A DNA stretch of 64,000 nt, from contig NZ_SOAZ01000005.1 of NCBI RefSeq assembly GCF_004364155.1, positions 1-64,000 on the forward strand, in the 5' to 3' direction. Shown one piece after another: positions 8,299-18,313 of this stretch (position 1 is its first letter; every line of letters begins with the position of its first letter). The DNA comes from Fonticella tunisiensis. GTDB taxonomy: Bacteria > Bacillota > Clostridia > Clostridiales > Caloramatoraceae. The notes under the pieces are model-generated. The model did no database searches, was not told the origin of the DNA, and saw only the letters and a program-made list of their open reading frames with translations. A program made the translations under genes and the position numbers.

Positions 8299-9368
8299 AA
8301 TTGCCTCCTTATTGCTTCTAAAATACTTTCTTTTATGATATTCTGCTTTATTTCCTTTAGTATTATAGCACTTCCTATTGTTTCCGGTAAAGAAAACTTG
8401 ATACCATCTGATATTTTTTTCTTATCTTTACTCATAAACTGCAAAAGCTCGTCTATATTTATTCCCTCAACGGCAGTTGGAAGTCCAAAGTATTTTATGA
8501 TGTTCGCAAGCCTTTTATATTCTATCTCACTTATATACCCCATCCTAAAGGCCATATAAGCTTCCAGATTCATACCCACGGCCACTGCCTCTCCATGGGA
8601 GAGCCTAAATTTATTTATACTTTCAATTCCATGGCCTATGGTATGTCCAAAATTAAGAACCTGCCTTAGCCCATGGTCATATTCATCCTTTTCAATCAGT
8701 TCTCCCTTTATTTTTACACACTGGTTTACAATGTGAAAAAGCTTATCCATCTCACGTTCCTTTATTCCTAATTTATTTTCTTCAACATAATGAAATAAAT
8801 TCTTATCACATGCAAATCCATATTTTATAACCTCAGCAAGGCCGCTTATATATTCTCTATCAGACAGCGTCTTTAAAAAATGAACATCTATATAAACAAG
8901 GAGAGGTTGGTAAAAGGTTCCTATTATGTTTTTAATGTTCATAAAATTAAAACCCGTTTTTCCTCCTATACTGCTGTCACACTGGGCTAATAGCGTTGTT
9001 GGTATATGTATGACGTTTAAACCTCTCATAAATGTAGAGGCTGCAAATCCTGATACGTCACCTACTACTCCACCTCCAATCGCTGCTATGGCAGTTTTCC
9101 TGTCAGCATTACATTTTATAAGTTCCCTGTATATATCAAGAATCAAATCAACGCTTTTGCTTTCTTCCCCCGGTTTAATCACCTTAATTCCAATTGTTCT
9201 ATTTCCAAGTTTATCTATAAAGCTTTTATGTAAATCAAATACGTTTTCATCTGTGATTATAAAGATTCTTTTTACCTTATGCCTCTCAAGAATAGGTCCT
9301 ATATTATCTCCTCCCGAGTTTATATAAACGTTATACTCACGGGATGCTCTAATCTTTACCTCACGCAT
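8295..9368 (-). CDS. aroB: 3-dehydroquinate synthase
   Basis: Second step of the shikimate pathway: NAD- and metal-dependent cyclisation of DAHP to 3-dehydroquinate. The 357 residues have the NAD-binding glycine-rich segment AIGGGVVGDVSGF (about 96-108), the motif IPTTLLAQCDSSIGGKTG that follows it, and the metal-ligand region RLSHGEAVAVGM. It heads the aroB-mtnN-aroF unit, so the gene order is opposite to the order of reactions. Confidence 0.96.
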   Translation of the reverse strand: MREVKIRASREYNVYINSGGDNIGPILERHKVKRIFIITDENVFDLHKSFIDKLGNRTIGIKVIKPGEESKSVDLILDIYRELIKCNADRKTAIAAIGGGVVGDVSGFAASTFMRGLNVIHIPTTLLAQCDSSIGGKTGFNFMNIKNIIGTFYQPLLVYIDVHFLKTLSDREYISGLAEVIKYGFACDKNLFHYVEENKLGIKEREMDKLFHIVNQCVKIKGELIEKDEYDHGLRQVLNFGHTIGHGIESINKFRLSHGEAVAVGMNLEAYMAFRMGYISEIEYKRLANIIKYFGLPTAVEGINIDELLQFMSKDKKKISDGIKFSLPETIGSAIILKEIKQNIIKESILEAIRRQL

Positions 9369-9437
9369 ATTCCTTTCTCCTTTAAAATACTAGATATTAT
9401 AATCATATTATATCAAATGATGCTATTTTTATATAAA

Positions 9438-9489
9438 TGAAATCATAAAACAGACTCTGGATTAACCTTGAGTCTGTTTTATGATTTCA
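9438..9489 (-). terminator. Strong terminator after divIVA
   Basis: A perfect 20-bp stem (9438-9457 with 9470-9489) with a 12-nt loop. On the minus strand the stem ends in TTTCATTTATAT. It lies between divIVA and aroB and should end the ylm-sepF-divIVA transcript. Confidence 0.85.
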
Positions 9490-9517
9490 TTAGTAGTATA
9501 TTAAAAAGTAATTATTC

Positions 9518-9991
9518 CTATTCTTCCACATTTCTTGAGGAAAGTTCAATTCCGGCTCTGTCAATAGCTTCTATTTGAGCTTCGAGGAGGGCCTTAAATC
9601 TTGATCTAAACATATTATACTCCTGTTTTAAAATTTCATTCTTTTTATTGATCTCAGCAGCACTGTTTTCTGCTTCCCTTATTATTTCTGCTGCCTTGTC
9701 CTTTGCATTCTTAATAATCATCTCCCCTTCTCTTCTGGAACTTTCCTTTGCCTGATCGGCAGCCGTCTGAGCCAGCAAGAGTGTGTTCTGAAGTGTGGAT
9801 TCCATGTTTGCGTAGTGTTCTATCTTCTCATTTAGAGAAGTTATTTTCTCCTTAAGTGTTATATTTTCTTTATATAGCTTTTCATAATCATCTAATATTT
9901 GTTCAAGGAACTCATCTACCTCATCCATATCATAACCTCTAAAAACCCTTTTAAATTCCTTGTTGCTTATTTCATTAGGTGTAATTGTCAT
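9518..9991 (-). CDS. divIVA: DivIVA-family polar/septal scaffold protein
   Basis: Coiled-coil protein that gathers at negatively curved membrane, at septa and poles, and recruits division or chromosome-anchoring partners. The first 20 residues carry the membrane-binding loop with Phe17-Arg18, at the same positions as in B. subtilis DivIVA, followed by GYDMDEVDEFL. Residues about 28-150 are heptad-rich coiled coil. GGAGGG precedes the ATG. It ends the HlyD-like/ylmE/sepF/ylmH/divIVA series, the usual Firmicute neighbourhood. Confidence 0.93.
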   Translation of the reverse strand: MTITPNEISNKEFKRVFRGYDMDEVDEFLEQILDDYEKLYKENITLKEKITSLNEKIEHYANMESTLQNTLLLAQTAADQAKESSRREGEMIIKNAKDKAAEIIREAENSAAEINKKNEILKQEYNMFRSRFKALLEAQIEAIDRAGIELSSRNVEE

Positions 9992-10002
9992 TCGTATCCC
10001 TC

Positions 10003-10764
10003 CTATATGTATTTATTTATTTGTAGAGTGATCCTATCCCTTTTTGTTTTTCCAAGAAGGCTTTCAAATTTATATCTTCCATAGCCTCTTATGGATATCA
10101 TATCCCCCTCTTTTATGTTTTTAGATGGTTCACATACTAAAGCATAGTTTACCTTAACTCCGCCACCCTTAATGGTGCCTGAGGCTTCAGCCCTTGACAT
10201 TCCAGTCACTCCGGCAACGATGCTATCAAGCCTTAGAGATGCTGCATTTACCACCATCTCCTTTAACTTCAAAGCCCTTTCCCTTAAATCATCAAAGGGT
10301 ATTTTTTGCAGCTTTACCCCGGTGTGCTTAATTTTATCGATATTAAAACAAATATAATCGCTTATATCCCTGTGCACAGCTATTTCTGCCCCATCCTCAT
10401 ATGTGTTTATGTCTCCTATTTTTTCCCTCTTTATACCAAGGGAAAGAATGCTGCCAAGGTAATCCCTGTGGCTGAGTTTCTCAAATTTAAAGTTTCCGGT
10501 AATTTTTATAAAATCCACAGGAAAATCTCCAAAATACTCATAGGGGCTTATAACCCCAACTGCCCTTTCAAAGTTCCCTTTTCCTCCAAAAAATCTACAA
10601 TATAGCCCTTCTGAGGAGCATATGTTTTTTACCAGCAGCTGTTCATCCGGGTTTAAAAAATCAGTAAATTCCTCACCCCAGGAACTTTTAACCCTGTTTA
10701 CTTTGTCTAATAGTCGAATAGCCTTTTCCCTATCTCCCTCAAAGTGCTCTATATAATAGTTCAT
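10003..10764 (-). CDS. YlmH-family S4-domain RNA-binding protein
   Basis: A 253-residue protein with an N-terminal YlmH domain (about 1-170) and a C-terminal S4 RNA-binding domain (about 180-245, with DSIVAGVTGMSRAEA then KGGGVKVNY). B. subtilis YlmH has been linked to ribosome-associated quality control; the division phenotype reported for some homologs is less clear. It is 11 bp upstream of divIVA. The presence of RqcH in the same window fits a quality-control role, but this is inference. Confidence 0.9.
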   Translation of the reverse strand: MNYYIEHFEGDREKAIRLLDKVNRVKSSWGEEFTDFLNPDEQLLVKNICSSEGLYCRFFGGKGNFERAVGVISPYEYFGDFPVDFIKITGNFKFEKLSHRDYLGSILSLGIKREKIGDINTYEDGAEIAVHRDISDYICFNIDKIKHTGVKLQKIPFDDLRERALKLKEMVVNAASLRLDSIVAGVTGMSRAEASGTIKGGGVKVNYALVCEPSKNIKEGDMISIRGYGRYKFESLLGKTKRDRITLQINKYI

Positions 10765-10835
10765 AAAATCACCTTATCCTTCGACTGCTTTTGTGTGGCA
10801 AAACAAGTTCCAGTAGAAAGCCCTTAAAGGCTCTA

Positions 10836-11294
10836 TTATTTATCCGAAAAGGAAAAGAAACCGCTTTTATTTAGCTCCTGTTTGAGTTCATTTGATATTT
10901 CTACGTTGTCGGGTGCAACAAGGTATATTGACTTGGCTATCTCCTGGAATGAACCGTTCAAGGCATAGCATGCCCCAACTATACAATCTATCATTCTCTG
11001 GGCAAGCCTTTGATCCACTTCGCTTATATTCATAACAACTATTTTTCTTGATTTCACTGCATCGACTATTTCCATAATATCCTGAAATTCACCAGGTCTT
11101 TTTAGAAGTACCCTTGGTACAGTAGTGGTTTTAATGCTCACAAGCTTGTTTCTCCTGCTGCTTATAATTTCAGGCTCCTGGTACTCTTCTTCTTTCTCCT
11201 GTTCATCCTCATTTTCAATAATTTCATCCTCTTCATCAACTATTCCTATAGCCCCCATAACCTTATTAAAGGGCTTTAAAAACTTACTTGACAT
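10836..11294 (-). CDS. sepF: Cell division protein SepF
   Basis: Membrane-binding FtsZ partner that forms arcs and rings at the septum and helps anchor or align FtsZ filaments. The 152 residues have an N-terminal amphipathic segment (KFLKPFNKVMGAIG), an acidic linker (about 19-45) and the SepF core (about 60-140, with VVMNISEVDQRLAQRMIDC). AGGAGGG lies upstream of the ATG. It sits between ylmE and ylmH; the usual YggT/YlmG membrane protein is absent from the 71-bp gap to ylmH. Confidence 0.95.
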   Translation of the reverse strand: MSSKFLKPFNKVMGAIGIVDEEDEIIENEDEQEKEEEYQEPEIISSRRNKLVSIKTTTVPRVLLKRPGEFQDIMEIVDAVKSRKIVVMNISEVDQRLAQRMIDCIVGACYALNGSFQEIAKSIYLVAPDNVEISNELKQELNKSGFFSFSDK

Positions 11295-11306
11295 AGCTAA
11301 ACCCTC

Positions 11307-11996
11307 CTATAAATAATTTCTCTGGCCAAATATTCCAGTGCCCACTCTGATAATATTGGCTCCTTCTTCTATGGCAATCTCAAAATCATTGGTCATTCCC
11401 ATAGACAGGTACTTTATATCGAAGTTCTTATATTTGTATTGTTTAAGATCATCAAATATCTTCTTTACCCTTCTGAAATAACCCCTTATCTCTGATTTAT
11501 TATCGGATGGAGGAGGAATTGTCATTATACCTGAAACCAGTATATTTTGATATTTTTCAAGTCCGGATATAAAGTTTTCTACATCCTCTTCGTATATACC
11601 CGACTTTGTTTCCTCTCTGCCGATGTTGATCTGGATTAAAACGGGCATAATTCTATTTATCTGCTTTGCCCTTTTATCTATCTCCTCTACAAGGCCTATT
11701 CTATCTAAAGAATGTATCATTTCAACCTTATCTATAATATACTTAACTTTGTTTGTTTGAAGGTGGCCAATAAAATGCCATTTTACATCCTGGATCTTAT
11801 CATATTTATCTAGAAGTTCCTGGACTTTGTTTTCCCCGAAAACCCTTAGGCCACACTCCTTTGCTTCATACATTTTCTCAAGGGACTGCATTTTGCTTAC
11901 TGCTACAAGCTCTATATCTTCTGGCTGCCTTCCTGCCCTCATGGCCGCCAGCTCGATCCTCTCTCTTACCCTTGATATATTGTTTGAAACGGACAT
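11307..11996 (-). CDS. YggS/YlmE family pyridoxal-phosphate homeostasis protein
   Basis: PLP-carrying protein of the PLPBP family; homologs influence vitamin B6 and amino/keto acid balance and show no clear enzymatic activity. I start at the ATG at 11996 because AGAGGTGG is 5 nt upstream; the in-frame GTG at 12005 falls inside that ribosome site. This gives 229 residues. The PLP-binding lysine is Lys35 in LVAVSKMQ, and MGMTNDFEIAIEEGA and RVGTGIFG follow the family pattern. Downstream sepF begins 12 bp later. Confidence 0.93.
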   Translation of the reverse strand: MSVSNNISRVRERIELAAMRAGRQPEDIELVAVSKMQSLEKMYEAKECGLRVFGENKVQELLDKYDKIQDVKWHFIGHLQTNKVKYIIDKVEMIHSLDRIGLVEEIDKRAKQINRIMPVLIQINIGREETKSGIYEEDVENFISGLEKYQNILVSGIMTIPPPSDNKSEIRGYFRRVKKIFDDLKQYKYKNFDIKYLSMGMTNDFEIAIEEGANIIRVGTGIFGQRNYL

Positions 11997-12008
11997 AAAA
12001 ACCACCTC

Positions 12009-12863
12009 TTAATTCACCTTTGTTCCATTTCTTATTCTTGAAGGATTTGTTATTATTTTATCATATTCCTTAAGTTCTTTTTTGGATGAATCCGCTGAAA
12101 CTACCACTGCCTTATCATTAATAGTTGAAAGCACCTTAACAGGCCTGAAATATGCATAACCGTTTACCTCTATGAAGACTCCCTTTTCTCCATTGTACTC
12201 CGACAATGCACTTAATGGAACAATTATACCATTATTCTTAGATTTTATTATATACCCAGAAAAGCCCCTGTGCAAATTTACAACGTCTAAATCGTTTTTA
12301 ATCTTCATTACGAGGAAGTCTCCTGATGAATTATTAAACTTATCAACTATATCAGCAGTATAATAAATATTATTTATGAGTATTTCCTTTGTCATGCCTT
12401 TTCTAAAGCTGTCAATGTTTTCAGGGCTTATGTAAGCACATATATACCATTCGCTATTATTTATAATTTTGATGCCGGATATTTGTGGTTTTTCTTTGAT
12501 TAATTTTTCAATATCCCTTACATCAACATTTTTAATGCTTTTTAAATCATACTTATTCTCAAATCCATCCAGTTTAAATGTTAATATTCCTGCTTCCGTT
12601 GAGTATATGCCTTCCGCTATTTCAACACCCTTGCTTATTTTCTCCCCATTTTTAAATTTAAACTTTATCCCCTTTGTATCCCCCTCACGAAGAACATATT
12701 CCTGTACGAAATACATTCCCTTAAATTCTACTTTATCCTCAAAAGTACCATACATTGCATCTACAGTTTTAACACCTGAATTAATGCTTATAATGAGTAT
12801 CAATACCATAAAAACGATTAAAAAGGATATAGTTGTCTTTCTACTGTTCTTTAGCTTATTCAT
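12009..12863 (-). CDS. HlyD-like membrane-anchored protein of the sepF locus
   Basis: A 284-residue protein with one N-terminal membrane helix (about 12-30) and the rest extracytoplasmic. The C-terminal part (about 195-280, with GIIVPLSAL, GVFIEVNG and VKVLSTINDKAVV) resembles the beta-barrel region of HlyD/RND adaptor proteins. No partner ABC transporter or efflux pump is adjacent. Similar genes sit before ylmE-sepF in other Clostridia, as I recall, which suggests an envelope or division role rather than export. GGAGGGAGAAT precedes the ATG. The function is unproven. Confidence 0.7.
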   Translation of the reverse strand: MNKLKNSRKTTISFLIVFMVLILIISINSGVKTVDAMYGTFEDKVEFKGMYFVQEYVLREGDTKGIKFKFKNGEKISKGVEIAEGIYSTEAGILTFKLDGFENKYDLKSIKNVDVRDIEKLIKEKPQISGIKIINNSEWYICAYISPENIDSFRKGMTKEILINNIYYTADIVDKFNNSSGDFLVMKIKNDLDVVNLHRGFSGYIIKSKNNGIIVPLSALSEYNGEKGVFIEVNGYAYFRPVKVLSTINDKAVVVSADSSKKELKEYDKIITNPSRIRNGTKVN

Positions 12864-12954
12864 ATTCTCCCTCCGGCTTTATATTGATAATATTCTTCAA
12901 AAAACAATAATTTCCTCCAAAAATCCATAAAATATTTCAAAATAACAACATAAA

Positions 12955-12982
12955 AAATACTCCAGGATTTCCCGGAGTATTT
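12955..12982 (-). terminator. Terminator after spoIVA
   Basis: AAATACTCC (12955-12963) pairs with GGAGTATTT (12974-12982). On the minus strand the stem ends in a run of Ts, giving a clean intrinsic terminator immediately after the spoIVA stop. Confidence 0.8.
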
Positions 12983-12983
12983 C

Positions 12984-14465
12984 TTATAATATTATACAGA
13001 TTAGGCCTCCATTTCCTTCGTTTATTATCTTTTGAAGTGTTCTCTGAAGCTTTTCCTGTATATCATCAGGCATCTTTGCAAGCTTGGTCTGAAGTCCTTC
13101 TTTAACAATATCCTCCAAGGTCTTACCAAACATGTTAAGCTGCCATACCTTCTGTGGATCCCTTTCAAACTCTTCAACAAGTGACTTTACAAGCTCTTCC
13201 CCCTGGCTTTCAGTACCAACTATAGGTGAAACCTCTGTTTCTACATTGGCTCTAATTATATGAAGTGAAGGTGCGCTTGCCCTCAGCTTTACTCCAAACC
13301 TATTGCCCTGCCTTACTATTTCCGGCTCCTCCATCTTAAGCTCATCCATCTGGGGAGGTACCATTCCATATCCTGTTTCCCTAACCTCCCTAAGTGCCTC
13401 TGCTACCTTGTCATATTCCCTCTTTGCAACGGTGAGCTCCTTCATAAGACTAAGAAGACCATGCTCTCCATTAATATCATACCCGCAAATCTCTCCAAGA
13501 ACATTAAAAAAAAGTCCGTCCTTTACATTCATGTCTATTATTGCCGTACCCTCTCCAAGCTTTATTTCATTTAGGTTTATATTTCCGACAAATTCATACT
13601 GCTTGTATCCAGCCACAGCTGGTTTTATATCCCTTATTTTGTTAAGCAATGGAGCAGAATTTTTTATTGCAACTATAAAATTCTTTTTAAGCCAGTGATC
13701 ATTATCAAGCACTTCAACCCAATCTGGAAGCTTAATTCCAACCTCTCTTATTGGGAATTCATAAAGCACCTTTTCCATTATGTTGTTGATGTCCTCAAGC
13801 TTCATATTAAGTGCGTCGATTATATATACAGGCACTGAGTATTTTTCCTCCATAATCTTTCTTAAATTAATTGTGTCAGGAGCATATGGATGAACTGTAT
13901 TAAGCAGTACGATAAAGGGCTTCTTTAAACTTTGAAGCTCGCCTATTACCCTTTCCTCTGCTTCAATATAGCCCTCCCTTGGTATATCAGTTATTGAGCC
14001 GTCCGTGGTTACAACAAGGCCTATTGTCGAATGATCGGTTATTACTTTTCTTGTTCCTATTTCAGCAGCCTTGATAAAAGGTATCTCTTCCTCGAACCAT
14101 GGTGTTTTTACCATTCTTGGCTGGTCGTTTTCAATATGGCCAGTCGCTCCATTAACCATATATCCAACGCAATCAACCAGTCTTACTCTCATTCTTGCAT
14201 TGTCATTGAGTTCTATTTCTACAGCCTCTTCATTTGGAATGAATTTAGGTTCCACTGTGGTTATAGTTCTACCTGAACCGCTCTGTGGAAGTGTATCCTT
14301 TGCTCTTTCCTTTTTATGGCTGTTGCTTATGTTAGGTATTACAAGCAATTCCATAAAACGCCTTATAAATGTTGACTTACCTGTCCTGACTGGTCCTACC
14401 ACTCCTACGTATATATCACCCTGCGTTCTCTCGGCTATGTCCTTATATATATCAAATTCCGCCAC
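12984..14465 (-). CDS. spoIVA: Stage IV sporulation protein A (spore coat scaffold ATPase)
   Basis: Polymerising ATPase that coats the outer forespore membrane and is the base layer for spore coat assembly; made in the mother cell, normally under SigE. I start at the GTG at 14465 with AAGGGGGGT upstream, giving 493 residues beginning (V)AEFDIYKDIAERT, the usual SpoIVA start. The longer in-frame ATG at 14555 would overlap the gpsA terminator and add 30 unrelated residues. The Walker A motif GPVRTGKS is at 24-31. The C-terminal region ends with a short hydrophobic tail, as in homologs. It lies alone between two terminators. Confidence 0.96.
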   Translation of the reverse strand: MAEFDIYKDIAERTQGDIYVGVVGPVRTGKSTFIRRFMELLVIPNISNSHKKERAKDTLPQSGSGRTITTVEPKFIPNEEAVEIELNDNARMRVRLVDCVGYMVNGATGHIENDQPRMVKTPWFEEEIPFIKAAEIGTRKVITDHSTIGLVVTTDGSITDIPREGYIEAEERVIGELQSLKKPFIVLLNTVHPYAPDTINLRKIMEEKYSVPVYIIDALNMKLEDINNIMEKVLYEFPIREVGIKLPDWVEVLDNDHWLKKNFIVAIKNSAPLLNKIRDIKPAVAGYKQYEFVGNINLNEIKLGEGTAIIDMNVKDGLFFNVLGEICGYDINGEHGLLSLMKELTVAKREYDKVAEALREVRETGYGMVPPQMDELKMEEPEIVRQGNRFGVKLRASAPSLHIIRANVETEVSPIVGTESQGEELVKSLVEEFERDPQKVWQLNMFGKTLEDIVKEGLQTKLAKMPDDIQEKLQRTLQKIINEGNGGLICIIL

Positions 14466-14533
14466 AGCCCTACCCCCCTTAACATATTTTATCTTGTACA
14501 TATATATTTTTTCATTCCCCTTTTTAGAACAAA

Positions 14534-14561
14534 AAAGATGTGGGTACATCACCACATCTTT
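14534..14561 (-). terminator. Terminator overlapping the 3' end of gpsA
   Basis: AAAGATGTGG (14534-14543) pairs with CCACATCTTT (14552-14561) and on the minus strand runs into T6. The upstream arm lies within the last codons of gpsA, so the stop codon falls inside the hairpin. Confidence 0.8.
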
Positions 14562-15565
14562 ACTGCTATTTCCTCTATTTCATGGGTTTTTGATCTAAGC
14601 ATTAAATCGGATACCGCATACCTTGGGTCCTTGCCTTCAAACAATATCCGATAAAGTTCGCTGGTTATAGGCATGTCAACGCCAAGCTTTTTAGCAAGTT
14701 CATATGTAGACCTTGTTGTATTTACTCCCTCAACCACCATCCTAATCTCAGCAAGGGCTTCCTCAAGTTTTTTCCCCTGTCCGAGGAGCATTCCTGCCCT
14801 TCTGTTTCGAGAATGTATACTGGTACATGTAACTATGAGATCACCTATTCCGGCCAAGCCTGCAAAGGTTAAATATTCAGCACCTAAGGCCTCACCAAGC
14901 CTTGCTATTTCCGCTATACCCCTTGTCATGAGTGCAGCCTTTGTATTATCTCCATAACCCAGCCCATCGGATATACCAGCCGCAATGGCAATTATATTCT
15001 TTACCGCCCCTCCTATTTCAACGCCAACCACATCTGGATTTGTATAAACTCTAAACTTTGGAGTTATAAATATATCCTGTATGCACTCAGCAGTTTCCCT
15101 TTCCTTTGAAGTAACAACCACCGCAGTTGGAATATCCCGGGACACTTCTTCCGCATGGCTGGGACCTGACAATACTGCAATGCGATTATCAGGAAAATAC
15201 TCTTCTATAACCTGTGACATGCGCTTTGAAGTCCCCACCTCAATTCCTTTAGCAAGGCTTACCAGAATCTGCTCACTACGTATCAATCCCCTAAGCTGTT
15301 CGCAGACTTTTCTGACAGCCTGAGAAGGCACTGCAATTACAATGATTTCGGCTTCCTTCACACACTCATCGATGGTATTAACACCATTTAAACCCGCTGG
15401 CAGCAACACTCCAGGGAGGTATCGTATATTTTCCCTAGTCTGGTTTATACTTTCTATTACTTCACTATTTCTATCCCATAGATTTACTTCATATCCTTTT
15501 TTCGAAAGAAGTACGCCAATTGCAGTCCCCCAACTTCCGGAACCCAGAACTCCTATTCTCATCAT
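14549..15565 (-). CDS. gpsA: NAD(P)-dependent glycerol-3-phosphate dehydrogenase
   Basis: Reduces dihydroxyacetone phosphate to sn-glycerol 3-phosphate for phospholipid synthesis. The 338 residues have the N-terminal dinucleotide-binding motif GSGSWGTA (8-15) and the conserved [12 protein letters not shown] segment carrying the catalytic lysine. Two ATG codons start the frame; either is possible. It follows der by 8 bp. The acyltransferase gene plsY often found between der and gpsA in Clostridia is not here. Confidence 0.96.
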   Translation of the reverse strand: MMRIGVLGSGSWGTAIGVLLSKKGYEVNLWDRNSEVIESINQTRENIRYLPGVLLPAGLNGVNTIDECVKEAEIIVIAVPSQAVRKVCEQLRGLIRSEQILVSLAKGIEVGTSKRMSQVIEEYFPDNRIAVLSGPSHAEEVSRDIPTAVVVTSKERETAECIQDIFITPKFRVYTNPDVVGVEIGGAVKNIIAIAAGISDGLGYGDNTKAALMTRGIAEIARLGEALGAEYLTFAGLAGIGDLIVTCTSIHSRNRRAGMLLGQGKKLEEALAEIRMVVEGVNTTRSTYELAKKLGVDMPITSELYRILFEGKDPRYAVSDLMLRSKTHEIEEIAVKMW

Positions 15566-15573
15566 ACCACTCC

Positions 15574-16893
15574 CTATCTGTCTTTTTTCTCTCTATAAAT
15601 AAATCTTATTGGCGTCCCCTCAAGGCCGAAATGCTGCCTGATCTGATTTTCAAGATAGCGCTCATAGGAAAAATGAACAATGTCCGTATAATTTACAAAC
15701 AATACAAAGGTTGGAGGTTTTGTTGAGGCCTGGGTTGCATAATATATCTTAAGAGCCTTGCCCTTTTCGATTGGAGGCTGCTTCATCAACACAGCTTCAC
15801 TTATAACTTCATTTAATGCACCGGTCCTGATTCTCATGGCATGTTGGTCTGCAACGTATTTAATTAACTCTATCATCCTCGATACTCTCTGTCCTGTTTT
15901 TGCTGATATAAATACTATTGGGGCATAGGATATAAAGGATAGATCCTTTCTTATTCTCTCGCTGTATTCATTCATCGTGTTAGTCTCTTTTTCTATAAGA
16001 TCCCATTTGTTAACGACAATAACGACACCCTTTCCTGCCTCATGTGCCAGCCCTGCTATCTTTTCATCCTGTTCCGTTACGCCTTCGGTTGCATCAATAA
16101 CTACGGCACATACATCTGCTCTCTCTATAGATGCAATGGCTCTAAGCACGCTGTATCTTTCAACCTCTTCCTTTACCTTGCTCTTCTTTCTTATACCAGC
16201 AGTGTCTATAAATAGAAATTTATCTCCACCAATTTCCACAAAACTATCTATTGAATCCCTTGTTGTTCCTGGAATATCGCTTACTATTGCTCTTTCCTCA
16301 CCCACAAGCCTGTTAAGAAGAGACGACTTTCCCGCATTCGGTTTTCCAATAATCGCCACTTTTATTTCTCCTTCATCTTCCGCTACACCCTCAAAGTCAT
16401 TAAAAAAGCTTACAATTTCATCAAGCATATCTCCAATGCCAAGACCCTGGGCTGCCGAAATGGATATTACATCTCCTATGCCCAGGTTGTAAAACTCATA
16501 TTTGTTATCCTCAAGGGATAAGTTATCAATTTTGTTGACCACAACAAGCACCGGTTTTTGAGTTTTTCTAAGCATATTTGCAACTTCGTAGTCAGCAGGA
16601 GTTATTCCCTCCTTACCGTCTACCATAAATACTATAACATCAGCCGTTTCTATAGCTATTTCCGCCTGACGCCTCATCTGTGAAAGTATCACATCTTCAC
16701 TTTCAGGTTCAATTCCACCTGTATCAACAAGGGTAAACTTTTTATTTAACCACTCCACCTCTGCATATATTCTATCCCTTGTAACTCCTGGGGTGTCTTC
16801 AACTATGGAAATCCTTCTGCCCGCAAGTTTGTTAAATAGCGTTGATTTCCCTACATTTGGACGTCCAACAATTGCCACTATCGGTTTGGACAT
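15574..16893 (-). CDS. der: Ribosome biogenesis GTPase Der (EngA)
   Basis: Double-GTPase that assists 50S subunit maturation. The 439 residues carry two G domains: the first P-loop GRPNVGKS at 10-17, with DTPG and NKID motifs, and the second P-loop GKPNAGKS at 183-190, with DTAG and NKWD. A KH-like C-terminal domain (about 355-439) follows. Its ATG overlaps the stop of the upstream DUF512 gene by one base (TAATG), so the two are translationally coupled. Confidence 0.97.
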   Translation of the reverse strand: MSKPIVAIVGRPNVGKSTLFNKLAGRRISIVEDTPGVTRDRIYAEVEWLNKKFTLVDTGGIEPESEDVILSQMRRQAEIAIETADVIVFMVDGKEGITPADYEVANMLRKTQKPVLVVVNKIDNLSLEDNKYEFYNLGIGDVISISAAQGLGIGDMLDEIVSFFNDFEGVAEDEGEIKVAIIGKPNAGKSSLLNRLVGEERAIVSDIPGTTRDSIDSFVEIGGDKFLFIDTAGIRKKSKVKEEVERYSVLRAIASIERADVCAVVIDATEGVTEQDEKIAGLAHEAGKGVVIVVNKWDLIEKETNTMNEYSERIRKDLSFISYAPIVFISAKTGQRVSRMIELIKYVADQHAMRIRTGALNEVISEAVLMKQPPIEKGKALKIYYATQASTKPPTFVLFVNYTDIVHFSYERYLENQIRQHFGLEGTPIRFIYREKKDR

Positions 16894-18206
16894 TATACCA
16901 CCTCACCTATTATTTTTTCAACCAGATCATCTCCGGTATATTTGCATTTTACAATCTTTTTATCAAGATGTTTCTCAAGTTCTTTAAGAGATATATCATC
17001 AAGGAATATATCCTCATCTGCCTTTAACATGCTTGCCGGTATAAATACCGTACTCTCCTTAATCTTACCCCTTAGCTGGTCTATGATGTCCCCGGCGGTT
17101 ATCAGTCCCACAACGGTAATTTTTTCCCCAAAGAAATTATTAATTACTTTATATACGGAAATTTTAATGTTTAACTTTTTTTCTATTTTCCTTGAAATAT
17201 CAACAATGAAATTAAAGCTTGATGTCCCTGTTATAAATGCAAATTCCTTTCCATTCCCGTCTATATGTTTATCTTCTAAGTCCTCCATTATTCTTTCTTC
17301 AAAATATCTCATCATTCCTATTCCATCCTCAAGCTGTTCAAAATCCCCATAATGTTCATATGGGGGCATCTCCCTTTCTGCCATTAGATAAAATTCATCA
17401 GCAAGCCTTGCAAAGGGTTCTCCTGTTTCCCTTTCAAATCTATCCTGAAGGGGCTTTATAAGGTCAATTACATCCCCTGCAGTCCTACTATTAAATCCTT
17501 CAAGTCTTTGAAGCTTTTCTCTGTATCTTGTAATACCTACAGGAACAATTGCAACGTTGGATATCTGCGGATAAAAACCGTAGAGATCATTTAATGTGTT
17601 TACAAGTTCCTTTCCATCGTTAATTCCCGGACATAAAACTATTTGACAGTTCATGTTTATTCCATTTCTCGCAAGCCTTTCCAGCCTCTCCATTATATTG
17701 CCCGCTTTTTTATTGTTAAGCATTTTAACCCTTAGCTCCGGGTTAGTTGTATGAACTGAAACATTTATAGGGCTAATTCTATATTTTATTATCCTGTCTA
17801 TATCCTCATCCGTCATATTGGTGAGAGTAACGAAATTGCCCTGAAGGAAGGACATTCTTGAATCATCGTCCTTAAAATACAGACTTTCCCTCATTCCAGA
17901 AGGAAGCTGATCAATAAAACAAAAGAGGCATTTATTATGGCATCTTTTTGGTCCATCCATTATAGGATCGTGAAACTCTATTCCAAGATCCTCATCATAA
18001 GCCTTCTCTATTTCAATTTCCCACTCTTCTCCATCTGGCTTTCTGATTAGAAGCACAAGCTCCTCATCATTGGTTAAAAACCTATATTCTATTATATCCT
18101 GAACATCCATGTCATTTATTTTAAGCAGTACGTCGCCTTTTTCTATTCCCGCTTCTTCTGCAATGCTTCCATCAAGTACATTTTTTATAACTATTTCCTT
18201 CTTCAT
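16893..18206 (-). CDS. DUF512 family PDZ/radical-SAM-like iron-sulfur protein
   Basis: A 437-residue protein from the ATG at 18206 (GGAGTG 8 nt upstream; an upstream in-frame ATG at 18248 has no good ribosome site). It has an N-terminal PDZ-like segment (about 5-35), then a Cys89-x3-Cys93-x2-Cys96 cluster motif inside a radical-SAM-like barrel, and the C-terminal DUF512 region. The family is common in Clostridia and adjacent to der, but its substrate is unknown. The CxxxCxxC spacing suggests a 4Fe-4S cluster and S-adenosylmethionine chemistry; this is inference from family resemblance. Confidence 0.88.
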   Translation of the reverse strand: MKKEIVIKNVLDGSIAEEAGIEKGDVLLKINDMDVQDIIEYRFLTNDEELVLLIRKPDGEEWEIEIEKAYDEDLGIEFHDPIMDGPKRCHNKCLFCFIDQLPSGMRESLYFKDDDSRMSFLQGNFVTLTNMTDEDIDRIIKYRISPINVSVHTTNPELRVKMLNNKKAGNIMERLERLARNGINMNCQIVLCPGINDGKELVNTLNDLYGFYPQISNVAIVPVGITRYREKLQRLEGFNSRTAGDVIDLIKPLQDRFERETGEPFARLADEFYLMAEREMPPYEHYGDFEQLEDGIGMMRYFEERIMEDLEDKHIDGNGKEFAFITGTSSFNFIVDISRKIEKKLNIKISVYKVINNFFGEKITVVGLITAGDIIDQLRGKIKESTVFIPASMLKADEDIFLDDISLKELEKHLDKKIVKCKYTGDDLVEKIIGEVV

Positions 18207-18281
18207 TCCATTCACTCCACTTATAATTTCATTTAGTAATAATATCATTTTAAAGAGTAAATATCAAGCCACACAAAAATA

Positions 18282-18303
18282 GGGGCAGCATGTAAACTGC
18301 CCC
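18282..18303 (-). terminator. Terminator after the sensor kinase gene
   Basis: GGGGCAG (18282-18288) pairs with CTGCCCC (18297-18303) around an 8-nt loop. On the minus strand it is followed by TATTTTTG. Confidence 0.82.
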
Positions 18304-18313
18304 GATGAATATG

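Noticed and set aside
14071-14598. 175-codon plus-strand frame over spoIVA and the gpsA end
   Set aside because: Composition of a reverse-strand shadow; spoIVA is unmistakable on the other strand.
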